46,859 bases of DNA from an uncultured Mordavella sp. (GTDB lineage Bacteria > Bacillota > Clostridia > Lachnospirales > Lachnospiraceae), in assembly GCA_902406105.1 (NCBI GenBank), contig CABPCP010000019.1, positions 1 to 46,859 of the forward strand, given 5' to 3'. Under the pieces are notes generated by a model. That model was not told the DNA's origin, did not search any database, and saw only the letters and a list, made by a program, of their open reading frames with translations. Positions 16,681 to 25,013 of the stretch are shown here, one piece after another. The stretch's first letter is position 1. Each line of letters starts with the position of its first letter. Position numbers and translations under genes: made by a program.

Positions 16681-16808
16681 TAAACTCCTGTTAACTTTCT
16701 GTTCTTCTTCTCTTTTTTATTTTTGAATTATTTTTTTCTTGATATTTCATAATCAAACTTGGTTTTTAATATTTTTACGATATTTTTATTATTTTTTGCA
16801 AGAATCCA

Positions 16809-16836
16809 TTGACGATTTTTCAATTTGTGATAGAAT
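16809..16836 (+). promoter_or_regulatory. Promoter of the aspartate aminotransferase gene
   Basis: TTGACG (16809-16814), a 16-bp spacer and TAGAAT (16831-16836) with TG upstream. A leader hairpin (ggtttca 16852-16858 with tgaaacc 16864-16870) lies between promoter and gene. Confidence 0.6.
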
Positions 16837-16918
16837 ATTGAAATGACGCCGGGTTTCAGGGTTTGAAACCTGTGTTTTGCAGAAATAATAAGGAATATGA
16901 TGGATGGAGGATGATAGC

Positions 16919-18205
16919 GTGACACCCTACAGTGAATTATCAAAAGAAGAATTATTGGCGTTGAAATCCAAACTGGAAGCGCAGTTCGAGAAGGAAAAAA
17001 GCAAAGGCCTGAAACTGGATATGTCCAGAGGAAAACCGTCTACAGAGCAGCTTAATCTGTCTATGGGGATGATGGATGTGCTCACCAGCGATTCTGACCT
17101 TGTCTGTGAGGAAGGAGTAGACTGCCGCAACTACGGCGTGCTGGACGGCATCAAAGAGGCTAAACAGCTTCTGGCCGACATGATGGAAGTCCCTAAGGAC
17201 AATATCGTTATTTTTGGCAATTCCAGTCTGAACGTCATGTTCGATACCGTTGCCCGCTGTATGACTCACGGTGTGCTGGGCAGCACTCCCTGGTGCAAGC
17301 TGGATAAAGTAAAATTCCTGTGTCCGGTCCCCGGATATGACCGTCATTTTTCTATTACTGAATATTTTGGCATTGAGATGGTTCCCGTTCCTATGACACC
17401 GGAAGGCCCGGATATGGATATTGTGGAAGAACTGGTCAGCACGGATCCTTCCGTAAAAGGAATCTGGTGCGTTCCAAAGTATTCCAATCCTCAGGGCATC
17501 ACCTACTCTGACGAAACGGTACATCGGTTCGCCAAATTGAATCCCGCGGCGGAAGATTTCCGTATCTTCTGGGATAACGCTTACGGCATCCACCATCTTT
17601 ATGAGGATAAGCAGGATTATCTTCTGGAAATCCTGATGGAATGTAAGAAGGAAGGCCATCCGGACATGGTCTACAAGTATTCTTCTACTTCCAAGATCAG
17701 CTTCCCCGGTTCAGGGATCGCGGCCATCGCCGCTTCCGATGCTAACTTAGCTGAGATCAGGCAGCAGATGAAGATCCAGACCATCGGCCACGACAAACTC
17801 AATCAGCTTCGCCATGCCCGGTTCTTCAAAGATATCCATGGGATGGTAGAACACATGAGGAAACACGCGGATATCATGCGTCCTAAATTCGATATCGTAC
17901 TGGAGACCTTGGAGAAGGAAATTGGAGGCCTTGGCATCGGTTCCTGGATCGCTCCCAGAGGCGGTTACTTCATCTCCTTTGACTCCATGGACGGCTGTGC
18001 CAAGAAGATCGTAGCCAAAGCTAAAGAGGCGGGACTTGTCATGACTCCTGCCGGAGCCACTTTCCCTTATGGCAAAGATCCGCATGACAGCAATATCCGT
18101 ATTGCTCCTTCCTACCCAACAGTAGAGGAACTGAAGCTGGCTACAGAGATCTTTATCTTAAGCGTCAAACTGGTCAGTGTAGACAAAATCTTAGAGAGCA
18201 AATAA
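16919..18205 (+). CDS. Aspartate aminotransferase, class I/II subgroup Ic
   Basis: 428 residues from the GTG at 16919, chosen because GGAGG lies 8 bases upstream and homologues begin near YSELSKEEL; an ATG at 16904 is the alternative. The PLP enzyme features are visible: IFGNSSLNVM cofactor loop, VPKYSNPQG (the NPxG motif), FWDNAY (Asp that holds the pyridine nitrogen), and the Schiff-base Lys in SSTSKISFPGSG. These match the PF12897 type of aspartate aminotransferase, long grouped with MocR-like proteins. The reaction is aspartate plus 2-oxoglutarate to oxaloacetate plus glutamate, in the cytoplasm. It is monocistronic with its own promoter and terminator. Confidence 0.88.
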   Translation: MTPYSELSKEELLALKSKLEAQFEKEKSKGLKLDMSRGKPSTEQLNLSMGMMDVLTSDSDLVCEEGVDCRNYGVLDGIKEAKQLLADMMEVPKDNIVIFGNSSLNVMFDTVARCMTHGVLGSTPWCKLDKVKFLCPVPGYDRHFSITEYFGIEMVPVPMTPEGPDMDIVEELVSTDPSVKGIWCVPKYSNPQGITYSDETVHRFAKLNPAAEDFRIFWDNAYGIHHLYEDKQDYLLEILMECKKEGHPDMVYKYSSTSKISFPGSGIAAIAASDANLAEIRQQMKIQTIGHDKLNQLRHARFFKDIHGMVEHMRKHADIMRPKFDIVLETLEKEIGGLGIGSWIAPRGGYFISFDSMDGCAKKIVAKAKEAGLVMTPAGATFPYGKDPHDSNIRIAPSYPTVEELKLATEIFILSVKLVSVDKILESK

Positions 18206-18241
18206 ACCTGACCGCAATTAATACGGCCCATAGTATAATCC

Positions 18242-18279
18242 GGGGCGTGGAAAGCTTGTTCTTTCCACGCCCCGTTTTG
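18242..18279 (+). terminator. Terminator after the aminotransferase gene
   Basis: Perfect 14-bp stem (18242-18255 with 18262-18275), 6-base loop, then TTTT. Confidence 0.85.
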
Positions 18280-18361
18280 GCTGATCCTTATGGTCAAAAT
18301 ATTGTTCCAGTTTATCATAAATCAGACCTTAAAACAACCGCTTTTGCCCCTTCCGGCCATG

Positions 18362-18370
18362 TGCTATAAT
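18362..18370 (+). promoter_or_regulatory. Extended -10 promoter of rpoN
   Basis: TGCTATAAT, 36 bp before the rpoN start. A TTGCCC at a short 15-bp spacing may serve as -35. Confidence 0.5.
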
Positions 18371-18406
18371 AGTCTTTGCAGAGACTTTTGAGAGGATGGA
18401 CACAGG

Positions 18407-19723
18407 ATGCAGATCGACTTAAAATTACAGCAAAAACAGACCCTTTCTCACGCTCAGATCCAGTCTTTAAACGTACTGGCTTACGATTGTGTGGAACTCA
18501 ATCAGTTTCTCCAGGATGAGTATCTGGAGAATCCTCTTCTGGATTATACGGAGACGGTAGCAAACCCTGCCAAAACGGATGCGCCCCCGGCCTACGCCGC
18601 CGCTCTGTCCCGTCAGGACCAGCAGAAACCTGGGGACATCCCCTGCCCGGAAGAAGAGACGATCCAGCAGTTTCTCTTAAATCAATTGGATATGAAGCGT
18701 TACAGCAAGGCGGAGTGGGCCTTGATAAAATATTTGACCAACTGCCTGGATGAAAATGGATATTTCCCCTTTTCTATAGAAGAGATCCAGGAGCAGACTA
18801 ACGCCGATGCCAAGACCATCTCCCGATGCCTGGAGGAACTGCGGCTTCTGGAGCCTGCGGGAATCTTCTCTTCAGATCTTACTTCCTGCCTTATCAGCCA
18901 GCTTGATGAATCTTCCAAAGAGTATGAACCTATGAAGGCTATGATCCAAAACCATATGGAAGATATGGCCTTGGGGCGGATCAGTTCCATCTCCCGCGCC
19001 TTGAACCTTTCCACCGCTTCTGTGCGCAAATGCATGGAACGCATCCGGGTGCTGAATCCACGTCCCCTGTCCGGGCTTTCATCCGGCCAGGATCATTTCG
19101 TCATCCCGGATATTATTTATTCCTATTCCGAAGGAGAATGGCAGATCTCGCTGAATGATAACTGGGTGGAAAACTACCACCTGAACGACTATTATATAAA
19201 AATGATGCAGACTGCCAAAGACCCGGAACTGAGCAAATATTTCGAGGGAAAGCTCTCGCGGGTCCAGTTTCTCTTCACCTGCATTGAACAGCGTCGGAAA
19301 ACCCTCTTTTCTCTCGCGGAACAGATCTTAAGCTGTCAAAGCGGCTTCTTTCTCTCCAAGGAGCCTCTCCGTCCCATGACCATGGCCGCCCTTTCAGAGA
19401 AACTGGGGATCCACCCTTCCACTCTCAGCAGAGCCATCAAGGGAAAATATGTCCAGTATCCCAAGGGCGTTATCTCCTGCCGGGATCTGTTCACCGCAAG
19501 CGCGATCCCCACAGAAGGCCAGGATCAGGAACGTGCCTTGTCTCAGGAAGACATCAAAAACCGGATCCAGGCAGCCATAGACGGGGAAAACAAATCCAAA
19601 CCCTACAGCGATCAGAAATTAGTCAAGCTGCTGGAAGAGCAGGGAATCTCCATCTCCCGGCGGGCCGTCACCAAGTACCGCCAGGAACTGGGGATCGGAA
19701 GCAGCGTAGACCGAAAAGAATAA
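18407..19723 (+). CDS. rpoN: RNA polymerase sigma-54 factor
   Basis: 438 residues. Region I at the N-terminus (LKLQQKQTLSHAQIQSLNVLA, then ENPLLDY) contacts activators. The core-binding region follows, and the DNA-binding end carries the RpoN box SRRAVTKYRQELGI near residues 417-430, which reads the -24 element. Sigma-54 needs AAA+ activators to open promoters. Two such activators (28718-30001 and 44335-46068) and three canonical -24/-12 promoters lie in this same window, so this gene very likely drives the two catabolic operons. The ribosome site is weak (AGAGGA, about 10 bases upstream). Confidence 0.95.
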   Translation: MQIDLKLQQKQTLSHAQIQSLNVLAYDCVELNQFLQDEYLENPLLDYTETVANPAKTDAPPAYAAALSRQDQQKPGDIPCPEEETIQQFLLNQLDMKRYSKAEWALIKYLTNCLDENGYFPFSIEEIQEQTNADAKTISRCLEELRLLEPAGIFSSDLTSCLISQLDESSKEYEPMKAMIQNHMEDMALGRISSISRALNLSTASVRKCMERIRVLNPRPLSGLSSGQDHFVIPDIIYSYSEGEWQISLNDNWVENYHLNDYYIKMMQTAKDPELSKYFEGKLSRVQFLFTCIEQRRKTLFSLAEQILSCQSGFFLSKEPLRPMTMAALSEKLGIHPSTLSRAIKGKYVQYPKGVISCRDLFTASAIPTEGQDQERALSQEDIKNRIQAAIDGENKSKPYSDQKLVKLLEEQGISISRRAVTKYRQELGIGSSVDRKE

Positions 19724-19772
19724 GGGCGTCGGCGATCCACCCATATCCGGTGTTTCGTCAGCGCCCTTTTTT
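19723..19772. terminator. Terminator between rpoN and the LUD gene
   Basis: Stem agggcg...gcgccct with an internal mismatch region, followed by TTTTTT (19767-19772). It ends rpoN and, with a weaker T-rich tract on the minus strand, operon 1. Confidence 0.65.
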
Positions 19773-19773
19773 C

Positions 19774-20412
19774 TTAATGTCCTAATTCTTCGCCTACCAA
19801 GATCACTTTGATCCGGCCGTCAAACCGTGAGTGTCTGGTTATGACCACCTGACAGCACATCGTCTGGGGAGAATGGCAGCTGCCGCAATGGCCTGTGATC
19901 CCGCATGGCGTCTTTGAGTCAAACACTGCCGCGTTCGCGGGGGAAGATACGTTCTGTACTCTCTTGATCCCGCTGTCTGTGTCGGCGGTCACTTTGTTCA
20001 TTCCCGCGATAATGATCACGTTCTTTGGCCCATAGACCAGACAGGCAAGGCGGTTGCCTTTTCCATCAATGTTGATCAGCTCCCCGTCAATGGTGATGGC
20101 GTTGGTGCTCATCAGAAAATAATCCGATGCCACGGTCTGGAAGAAGACCTCTCTGGTCTCCTCAGGCGTCTTGGCTTTGCGCCGGTCGATCAGGGTCAGC
20201 CCCTCTTTTTCTTCTACCGCCTTTAAGATTCCCGTCTCATCCAGGGTAACAGAACCGCCAAACCCAACGGTCCCGCCCTCTTTCATCATCTCCATGGCCA
20301 GTTCTCTGGCCGCTTCCCGGTCTTCACAGTAGAATCCTTCCATGTTCCGTTTCCGAAGATTCTGGATCATGGTATCCGCCAATTTCCGATAGGCTTTCTT
20401 TTTCGGCGTCAT
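19774..20412 (-). CDS. LUD domain protein (LutC/YkgG-like)
   Basis: 212 residues from the ATG at 20412, preceded by GGAGG and 4 bp after the upstream stop. The LUD fold is recognised by VGFGGSVTLDETGI, FLMSTNAITIDGELINIDG and VIIIAGMNKVTAD. Near the end lies a Cys cluster (TPCGITGHCGSCHSP, then MCC) typical of the single-domain anaerobe version and possibly binding an iron-sulfur cluster. The family includes LutC, which helps oxidise lactate, but the anaerobe members have no proven role. It is the last gene of operon 1, so it may handle a 2-hydroxy acid or an electron-transfer step at the end of that pathway. Confidence 0.82.
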   Translation of the reverse strand: MTPKKKAYRKLADTMIQNLRKRNMEGFYCEDREAARELAMEMMKEGGTVGFGGSVTLDETGILKAVEEKEGLTLIDRRKAKTPEETREVFFQTVASDYFLMSTNAITIDGELINIDGKGNRLACLVYGPKNVIIIAGMNKVTADTDSGIKRVQNVSSPANAAVFDSKTPCGITGHCGSCHSPQTMCCQVVITRHSRFDGRIKVILVGEELGH

Positions 20413-20416
20413 ATTC

Positions 20417-21601
20417 TTATCCTCCATATACAACCTCTCCATTCAGGTATACCGTATTGACATTTTCCAATGCCTGGATGTCCAAAGACGCATCTCCGTC
20501 TACGATCAGAAGGTCCGCGCACAGGCCTTCTTTGATCTGGCCGACTTTGTCTTCCATATCCATCACTTTCGCTCCATTCATGGTCCCTACCCGGATCGCT
20601 TCCACCGGCGTAAGACCATATTCTACCATGTAAGCCAGCTCTTTGGCCACATACAGGTCGCTTCTTCCATCGGCGGTGATATTATCGGTTCCGGCTGTCA
20701 CCAACATCCCTATATCATAGTATTCTTTGAAATGGTCCTTATACATATCGGAAGCCGCTTTACTGTAATAGTATTCTCTTGGTTTTTCTTCCATGCCCGC
20801 GCATTTCTTCTCCATATTCTGGTAGATCGTCGCGTACGGAAGGATCGTAGGCGTCCAGGCGATTCCCTTTTCCGCCATTTCCTCGGCCTGTTCTCTGGTC
20901 ATAAAGGTAGCATGTTCAATCGTGTCAAACCCTGCCTTGATACACATCCCTATGGAAGGCTGAGTTCCAGAATGTACCATGATCTTTACCCCAAGCCGGT
21001 GACTTTCCTCTACCGCCAGATTCAGTTCTTCCTGGCTGTACTCGCACACGTCTGAGCGATGGCTGGTCATGATCTTGATCCATTTACTTCCATGTTTGAC
21101 TCTTGTACGGATGGCTTTTCTGAGCGCATCCATCCCGTCTGTCTCTTCTACGCCTTCCCCCAGTCCAAAAGCGCTTCCGTGTCCGCCTGTGATACACAGA
21201 GCGCATCCGCCATATTCCATTCTGGGGATCTTGAAGAGTCCCATTTGGGATGCCGCTTTCAGTGTCATGCAGACTCCTTCTGGAGACCCCATATCCCTAA
21301 GCGCGGTCACTCCTCGGCTAAATGCGTCTTTGGCGTATTTTTCTGTAATATACGCCATCATATAGTCATTCATGACAGCGGGCCGGCACGCGAAATGTCC
21401 CAGGTGGGCGTGGCAGTCGATCAGGCCGGGGAGCAGCGTGCTCCCCGGATAATCCCTGACCTCTTCCTCTGGATACATATTTTTCAATTCGCTGGCAGAA
21501 CCGACCTTCCGAATTTTACCGCGCTCATCTACACAGACAGCCCCACCGTCTATTACCGTTTTCCCATCGCCTGTTACGATTTTCTTCGCTGTGATCAACA
21601 T
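20417..21601 (-). CDS. Metal-dependent amidohydrolase
   Basis: 394 residues; AGGAGG precedes the ATG. The metal ligands are clear: H64-x-H66, K176 (WIKIMTS), H210, H230 (TIEHATF) and D306 (AGTDN). The set is the same as in the amidohydrolase at 376-1629, in the imidazolonepropionase/Xaa-Arg dipeptidase-like group. It would hydrolyse an amide, perhaps an acylated amino acid or cyclic imide. It sits between the membrane pair and the LUD gene in operon 1, and would act in the cytoplasm on an imported compound. Confidence 0.85.
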   Translation of the reverse strand: MLITAKKIVTGDGKTVIDGGAVCVDERGKIRKVGSASELKNMYPEEEVRDYPGSTLLPGLIDCHAHLGHFACRPAVMNDYMMAYITEKYAKDAFSRGVTALRDMGSPEGVCMTLKAASQMGLFKIPRMEYGGCALCITGGHGSAFGLGEGVEETDGMDALRKAIRTRVKHGSKWIKIMTSHRSDVCEYSQEELNLAVEESHRLGVKIMVHSGTQPSIGMCIKAGFDTIEHATFMTREQAEEMAEKGIAWTPTILPYATIYQNMEKKCAGMEEKPREYYYSKAASDMYKDHFKEYYDIGMLVTAGTDNITADGRSDLYVAKELAYMVEYGLTPVEAIRVGTMNGAKVMDMEDKVGQIKEGLCADLLIVDGDASLDIQALENVNTVYLNGEVVYGG

Positions 21602-21628
21602 GGCATATCCTCCTATTTCCCGCAGATT

Positions 21629-22357
21629 TTACGCGTCTTTTTGCTCTCCCTTTTTTGCCTGCTCTCTCTTATGCAGCCACAGAGCGAACGCGATAGAACC
21701 AAATACACCTACCAATGAAGTGATATAACTTGGGTTTGGTCCAAGAATACTGAACACTCCATTGTTTACCATCAGACAGAAGGAGATACCCAGGATCAAG
21801 GCTACCGGTACGATCTTTGGCTTATTCATGGCAAACTGTACAAATACAGCTCCAAAGAGGGCTGGAAGCAGATAGTTGAACGCATCCAGCACACTCTGCG
21901 GCAGATAATTCATGATAATACTGCTGAAGATCGCTCCGATCGCCAGGATCGGAATATTGATAAATACAGATGTACAGATTCCAAGGGTAGAAATGATGGA
22001 ACCTTCCGGGGTTCCCTGTTCTACGCCCGCTTCCTTCTGAGCCATGACCGCGCAGGGCACACGCATATTGGAAGTATTTCCGGCCACAACGTTGATATAG
22101 GTTCCCGCGGACCCTACGATCGGGAAGTTGGAGATCGGCTCAACAAACCATACAACACCGATGGCGCTTGCGATTGAAATCCATCCGGTCACTACCGCGC
22201 CCCATGGAATATCGATGCCGTATACCACCGCGGTCAGAACAATTGGGATAAAGCAGAATACTACACAGATATAGTTTCCGATCTTGCTGCTTTTGTGTAC
22301 GCTTTTCAGATATTTATTTTGGTAAATGTCCTCTCTTACTTCTTCTGGCTTTAACAT
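21629..22357 (-). CDS. Membrane partner of the DUF5058 protein (probable transporter subunit)
   Basis: 242 residues with about six membrane segments, starting at the ATG at 22357 (GAGAGG upstream). The N-terminus is charged (LKPEEVREDIYQNKYLKS). A conserved-looking loop FPIVGSAGTYINVVAGNTSNMRVPCA lies between segments 2 and 3. I do not recognise a named family. It is encoded 25 bp after the DUF5058 gene, and the two proteins are similar in size and both wholly membrane-bound, so a two-subunit carrier is the simplest reading. The operon has no other transporter, so the pair probably imports the operon's substrate. Confidence 0.65.
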   Translation of the reverse strand: MLKPEEVREDIYQNKYLKSVHKSSKIGNYICVVFCFIPIVLTAVVYGIDIPWGAVVTGWISIASAIGVVWFVEPISNFPIVGSAGTYINVVAGNTSNMRVPCAVMAQKEAGVEQGTPEGSIISTLGICTSVFINIPILAIGAIFSSIIMNYLPQSVLDAFNYLLPALFGAVFVQFAMNKPKIVPVALILGISFCLMVNNGVFSILGPNPSYITSLVGVFGSIAFALWLHKREQAKKGEQKDA

Positions 22358-22382
22358 GCTTGGTACCTCTCTTCCTTCGATT

Positions 22383-23087
22383 TTATAATAACGCTGTAAT
22401 GATCATTGCCGGGAAAATGGCGATAGTCAGGTTCCACTGAGACAGCCATTTGATCTGCTTCTTCTGCGCGACAACACAGCAAACCGCCATGATCGCCGCT
22501 CCTAAGAGACAAGAGATCGTAGTCTTGTCCAAAGCTGTCAGATAAGTCGCGTTGTTTGCTCCAAGAGCTCCCAGAAGGGCGCCTGTAGAGATGACCGGAA
22601 GAATCGCCCGACCGGCTTTTTTCACAATCTTGGTCTGGATCTTATCCATCTTATCAGAAGCAAAAGTTCCAAAGATAACCCACGGAATAGAACCCAGCAC
22701 CATAACGCAAAGCCCTGCCATAAAGGCATCCTTTGTCATCGGGTCCACACCGGCCTGTACGCCTGTGGCTGCCGCTCCGAATCCTGCCGCCATCAGCTCG
22801 AACATCGAGTTTCCTACATAAGAAAGACGCATGAAGGCTACCGGTCCTCCCATGATCGCCATGACCGCAAACATACCTGCCAGACAGGCGATGGACGGTC
22901 CAATGGCTGTGATGGCGCTGGTTTTTACCGCTGTCTTTAACTGCGCGTCTTCAAGGCCGATCTCCTGTCCCGCCTTGTAAGTCTTTTTCCACATCCTTCC
23001 CGCTAAAAACAGCAGAAATACTACCGGAAGGCCGCAGCCAATCCACATTACCGCACTATTCAGTTCTTGTAAGTTCATAAGTTCCAT
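22383..23087 (-). CDS. DUF5058 family membrane protein (probable transporter subunit)
   Basis: 234 residues with about five or six membrane segments; AGGAGG precedes the ATG. The N-terminal segment is followed by RMWKKTYKAGQEIGLEDAQLKTAVKTSAI and the hydrophobic IGPSIACLAGMFAVMAIMGGPVAFMRLS, a layout I associate with DUF5058. These proteins have no proven role but occur beside amidohydrolase and M20 peptidase genes. Its neighbour at 21629-22357 is a second membrane protein of like size. Together they probably move an amino acid derivative across the membrane. Confidence 0.7.
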   Translation of the reverse strand: MELMNLQELNSAVMWIGCGLPVVFLLFLAGRMWKKTYKAGQEIGLEDAQLKTAVKTSAITAIGPSIACLAGMFAVMAIMGGPVAFMRLSYVGNSMFELMAAGFGAAATGVQAGVDPMTKDAFMAGLCVMVLGSIPWVIFGTFASDKMDKIQTKIVKKAGRAILPVISTGALLGALGANNATYLTALDKTTISCLLGAAIMAVCCVVAQKKQIKWLSQWNLTIAIFPAMIITALL

Positions 23088-23102
23088 GTTCGTTTCCTCC
23101 TT

Positions 23103-24278
23103 CTACTTTGTACTCTTCTTTTCCCTTAGTTCTTCTTTTGCTTTATCAACAAGGGTCGGATCATTGAAAAGATCCATCCCTGTCATAGCCAATGCTTTTG
23201 CCGCTCGTATCGCCGCCCTGGCTCCTTGCTCTCCCGCGCTCGCCTTTACAAAAGAATCTGAGTGAGGGATCGCCGGGCTTCCTACGCCAAGCATTACCTG
23301 GAAAGCCGGAATCCGGTGGGATACGTTGCCTACATCGCTGGAGGCAGGGCCTTCCTTAGCGTTCCTTACATCGATCGTCTCGCCAAGCTGAATCAGATTC
23401 TGTTCTACCAGGCCGATCAGCACTTGATTATTGATCAGGTTCATATAAGGAACGCCAATCTCTTCGATATCCACCGTACAGCCTGTGGAAAGCGCGGCCG
23501 CTTCCGCGCACTTTTTCACCCGCTCTGTAAGCCAGTCCAGATCCTCGGCAGTAGCCGCGCGGATGGCAAATTGCGCCTCTGTCAGATCTGGGATCACATT
23601 GGTCACCACACCGCCTTGCTTGATGATCCCATGCATTTTCATGCTGGTCTTGGTAGTTACCCGCAGGCCGTTGATATTATTAAACAACTGGATCACTGCT
23701 TCTACCGCGCTGTTTCCTTTCTCTGGACACGCACCGGCATGGGCCGCCTTCCCGTGAAAGGTAAAAGAATATGCCGCGATAGCAAGTAAAATGTCGTTTA
23801 ACACCGTATGGGAATTGGGATGGAAGACCATCGCGCAGTCCAAGTCGTCCATCACTCCCGCCTGATAGAGGATTTCCTTTCCGCCTCCGCTTCCTTCTTC
23901 CGCCGGGGTTCCTATAACTACTACATTCCCGCTGTACCCCCCCATGCCCGCCGCAAGTCCCACGGCCGCCGCTGCCGCGGAAGAACCAATGATGTTATGT
24001 CCGCAGGAATGGCCATTAGGCAGGGCATCATACTCACAGAGGTATCCGACTACCGGTCCTTCTCCTGTTCCTTTTTTCTCTGCCCGGAAAGCCGTCTCAA
24101 GACCTCCTGCCCCCATTTCCACGGTAAATCCATGTTTTTCCAGGAACTCTTTCAAAGCGGCGCTCGCTTTATACTCTTTAAAACCAGGTTCCGGGTTCTC
24201 GTGAATGTATTCACAGAGTTCCGTCACTTCCTCTTTGATCTGATCGATCACTTCTATTATTTTGTCTTTATCGTACAT
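23103..24278 (-). CDS. M20 family amidohydrolase/peptidase
   Basis: 391 residues from the ATG at 24278 (AAGGAG 10 bases upstream); a GTG at 24287 overlapping the previous stop is possible but too close to the ribosome site. The M20 aminoacylase/AbgB-like signatures are present: HENPEPGFKE at 26-35, CEYDALPNGHSCGH with C92 and H94, GTPAEEGSGGG with E127 and E128, H153, and FHGKAAHAG of the lid domain. These enzymes use one or two metal ions to cut acyl groups from amino acids (hippurate, aminobenzoyl-glutamate, N-acyl amino acids). In operon 1 it would free an amino acid or opine from an acylated form. Confidence 0.88.
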   Translation of the reverse strand: MYDKDKIIEVIDQIKEEVTELCEYIHENPEPGFKEYKASAALKEFLEKHGFTVEMGAGGLETAFRAEKKGTGEGPVVGYLCEYDALPNGHSCGHNIIGSSAAAAAVGLAAGMGGYSGNVVVIGTPAEEGSGGGKEILYQAGVMDDLDCAMVFHPNSHTVLNDILLAIAAYSFTFHGKAAHAGACPEKGNSAVEAVIQLFNNINGLRVTTKTSMKMHGIIKQGGVVTNVIPDLTEAQFAIRAATAEDLDWLTERVKKCAEAAALSTGCTVDIEEIGVPYMNLINNQVLIGLVEQNLIQLGETIDVRNAKEGPASSDVGNVSHRIPAFQVMLGVGSPAIPHSDSFVKASAGEQGARAAIRAAKALAMTGMDLFNDPTLVDKAKEELREKKSTK

Positions 24279-24283
24279 ATTCC

Positions 24284-25009
24284 TCACTCTCCTTTTCTGA
24301 AATGCTCCGCGATGGGCAGATGTTCTGCGGAAAGTCCAAGTCTTTTTAACGCGGCGTAAATCTGGATCTGATTTACGGAAAACAGCGGCAGCTTTATGAT
24401 TTCTTTTAATTCCGGTATGATCGGCCTCAGCCGATACGTAGGACTGTCGAAAAAGACAGCCTGCGCGCCTTTGAAATCAGCCCGCCTCACTTTTTCCAGG
24501 ACCAGCTGGGTGTCTATCTGGTCAACCCGCAGTCTGTCCTCGTCCGGCTCGTCAAAAATATTGATCAGGTTCGTCACCTCGATATCATGGTTCTTAAAAA
24601 ACAACTGCTCCAAAAGTCCCAATTCCACGCCGAAAGCGGATACGATCGCGATGTGTGTGATCCCCAGCTCCTTAAAACACTTTTTTGTCTCCAGCGCCGG
24701 CACGATCACCGGACGGCCGCTTCTCTGCTCCAGCATATTGACGATCTCATACCCCTTGATGGCGCTTCCCGTCATACTGGGACAGATGATCAGATCCGGA
24801 TCCTTATCCTTAAATTCATCCAGCGCTCCAGGGAGCGCTCTCAGGAATTCCATCAGTCCGTCATAAGACACTCTCTCCAGAGGCGCGTAGGTCATCAACA
24901 CCTCCACGTTCTTTGGAAATCCGATCTGCATTTCCTCCGCGATCACAGAACTTTTGCTGTCTGTTACATTGATGACGCCTACCACGTATTTCGTCTGTTC
25001 TTTTTCCAT
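24284..25009 (-). CDS. Asp/Glu racemase superfamily protein
   Basis: 241 residues from the ATG at 25009, 4 bp after the stop of the dehydrogenase gene. The fold of the Asp/Glu racemase, hydantoin racemase and maleate isomerase group is suggested by VGVINVTDS, PDLIICPSMTGSA (C76 is the first catalytic Cys) and the second loop FFDSPTYRL. In that loop the usual second Cys is S189. With only one Cys the protein may use a one-base mechanism, like maleate isomerase or decarboxylase relatives, rather than racemise in both directions. The reaction is unknown. It would act on an acidic amino acid or diacid in operon 1. Confidence 0.65.
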   Translation of the reverse strand: MEKEQTKYVVGVINVTDSKSSVIAEEMQIGFPKNVEVLMTYAPLERVSYDGLMEFLRALPGALDEFKDKDPDLIICPSMTGSAIKGYEIVNMLEQRSGRPVIVPALETKKCFKELGITHIAIVSAFGVELGLLEQLFFKNHDIEVTNLINIFDEPDEDRLRVDQIDTQLVLEKVRRADFKGAQAVFFDSPTYRLRPIIPELKEIIKLPLFSVNQIQIYAALKRLGLSAEHLPIAEHFRKGE

Positions 25010-25013
25010 ATCT

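Noticed and set aside
16837..16903. Leader hairpin before the aminotransferase as a riboswitch
   Set aside because: Only one simple 7-bp stem is present and no known riboswitch core could be recognised.
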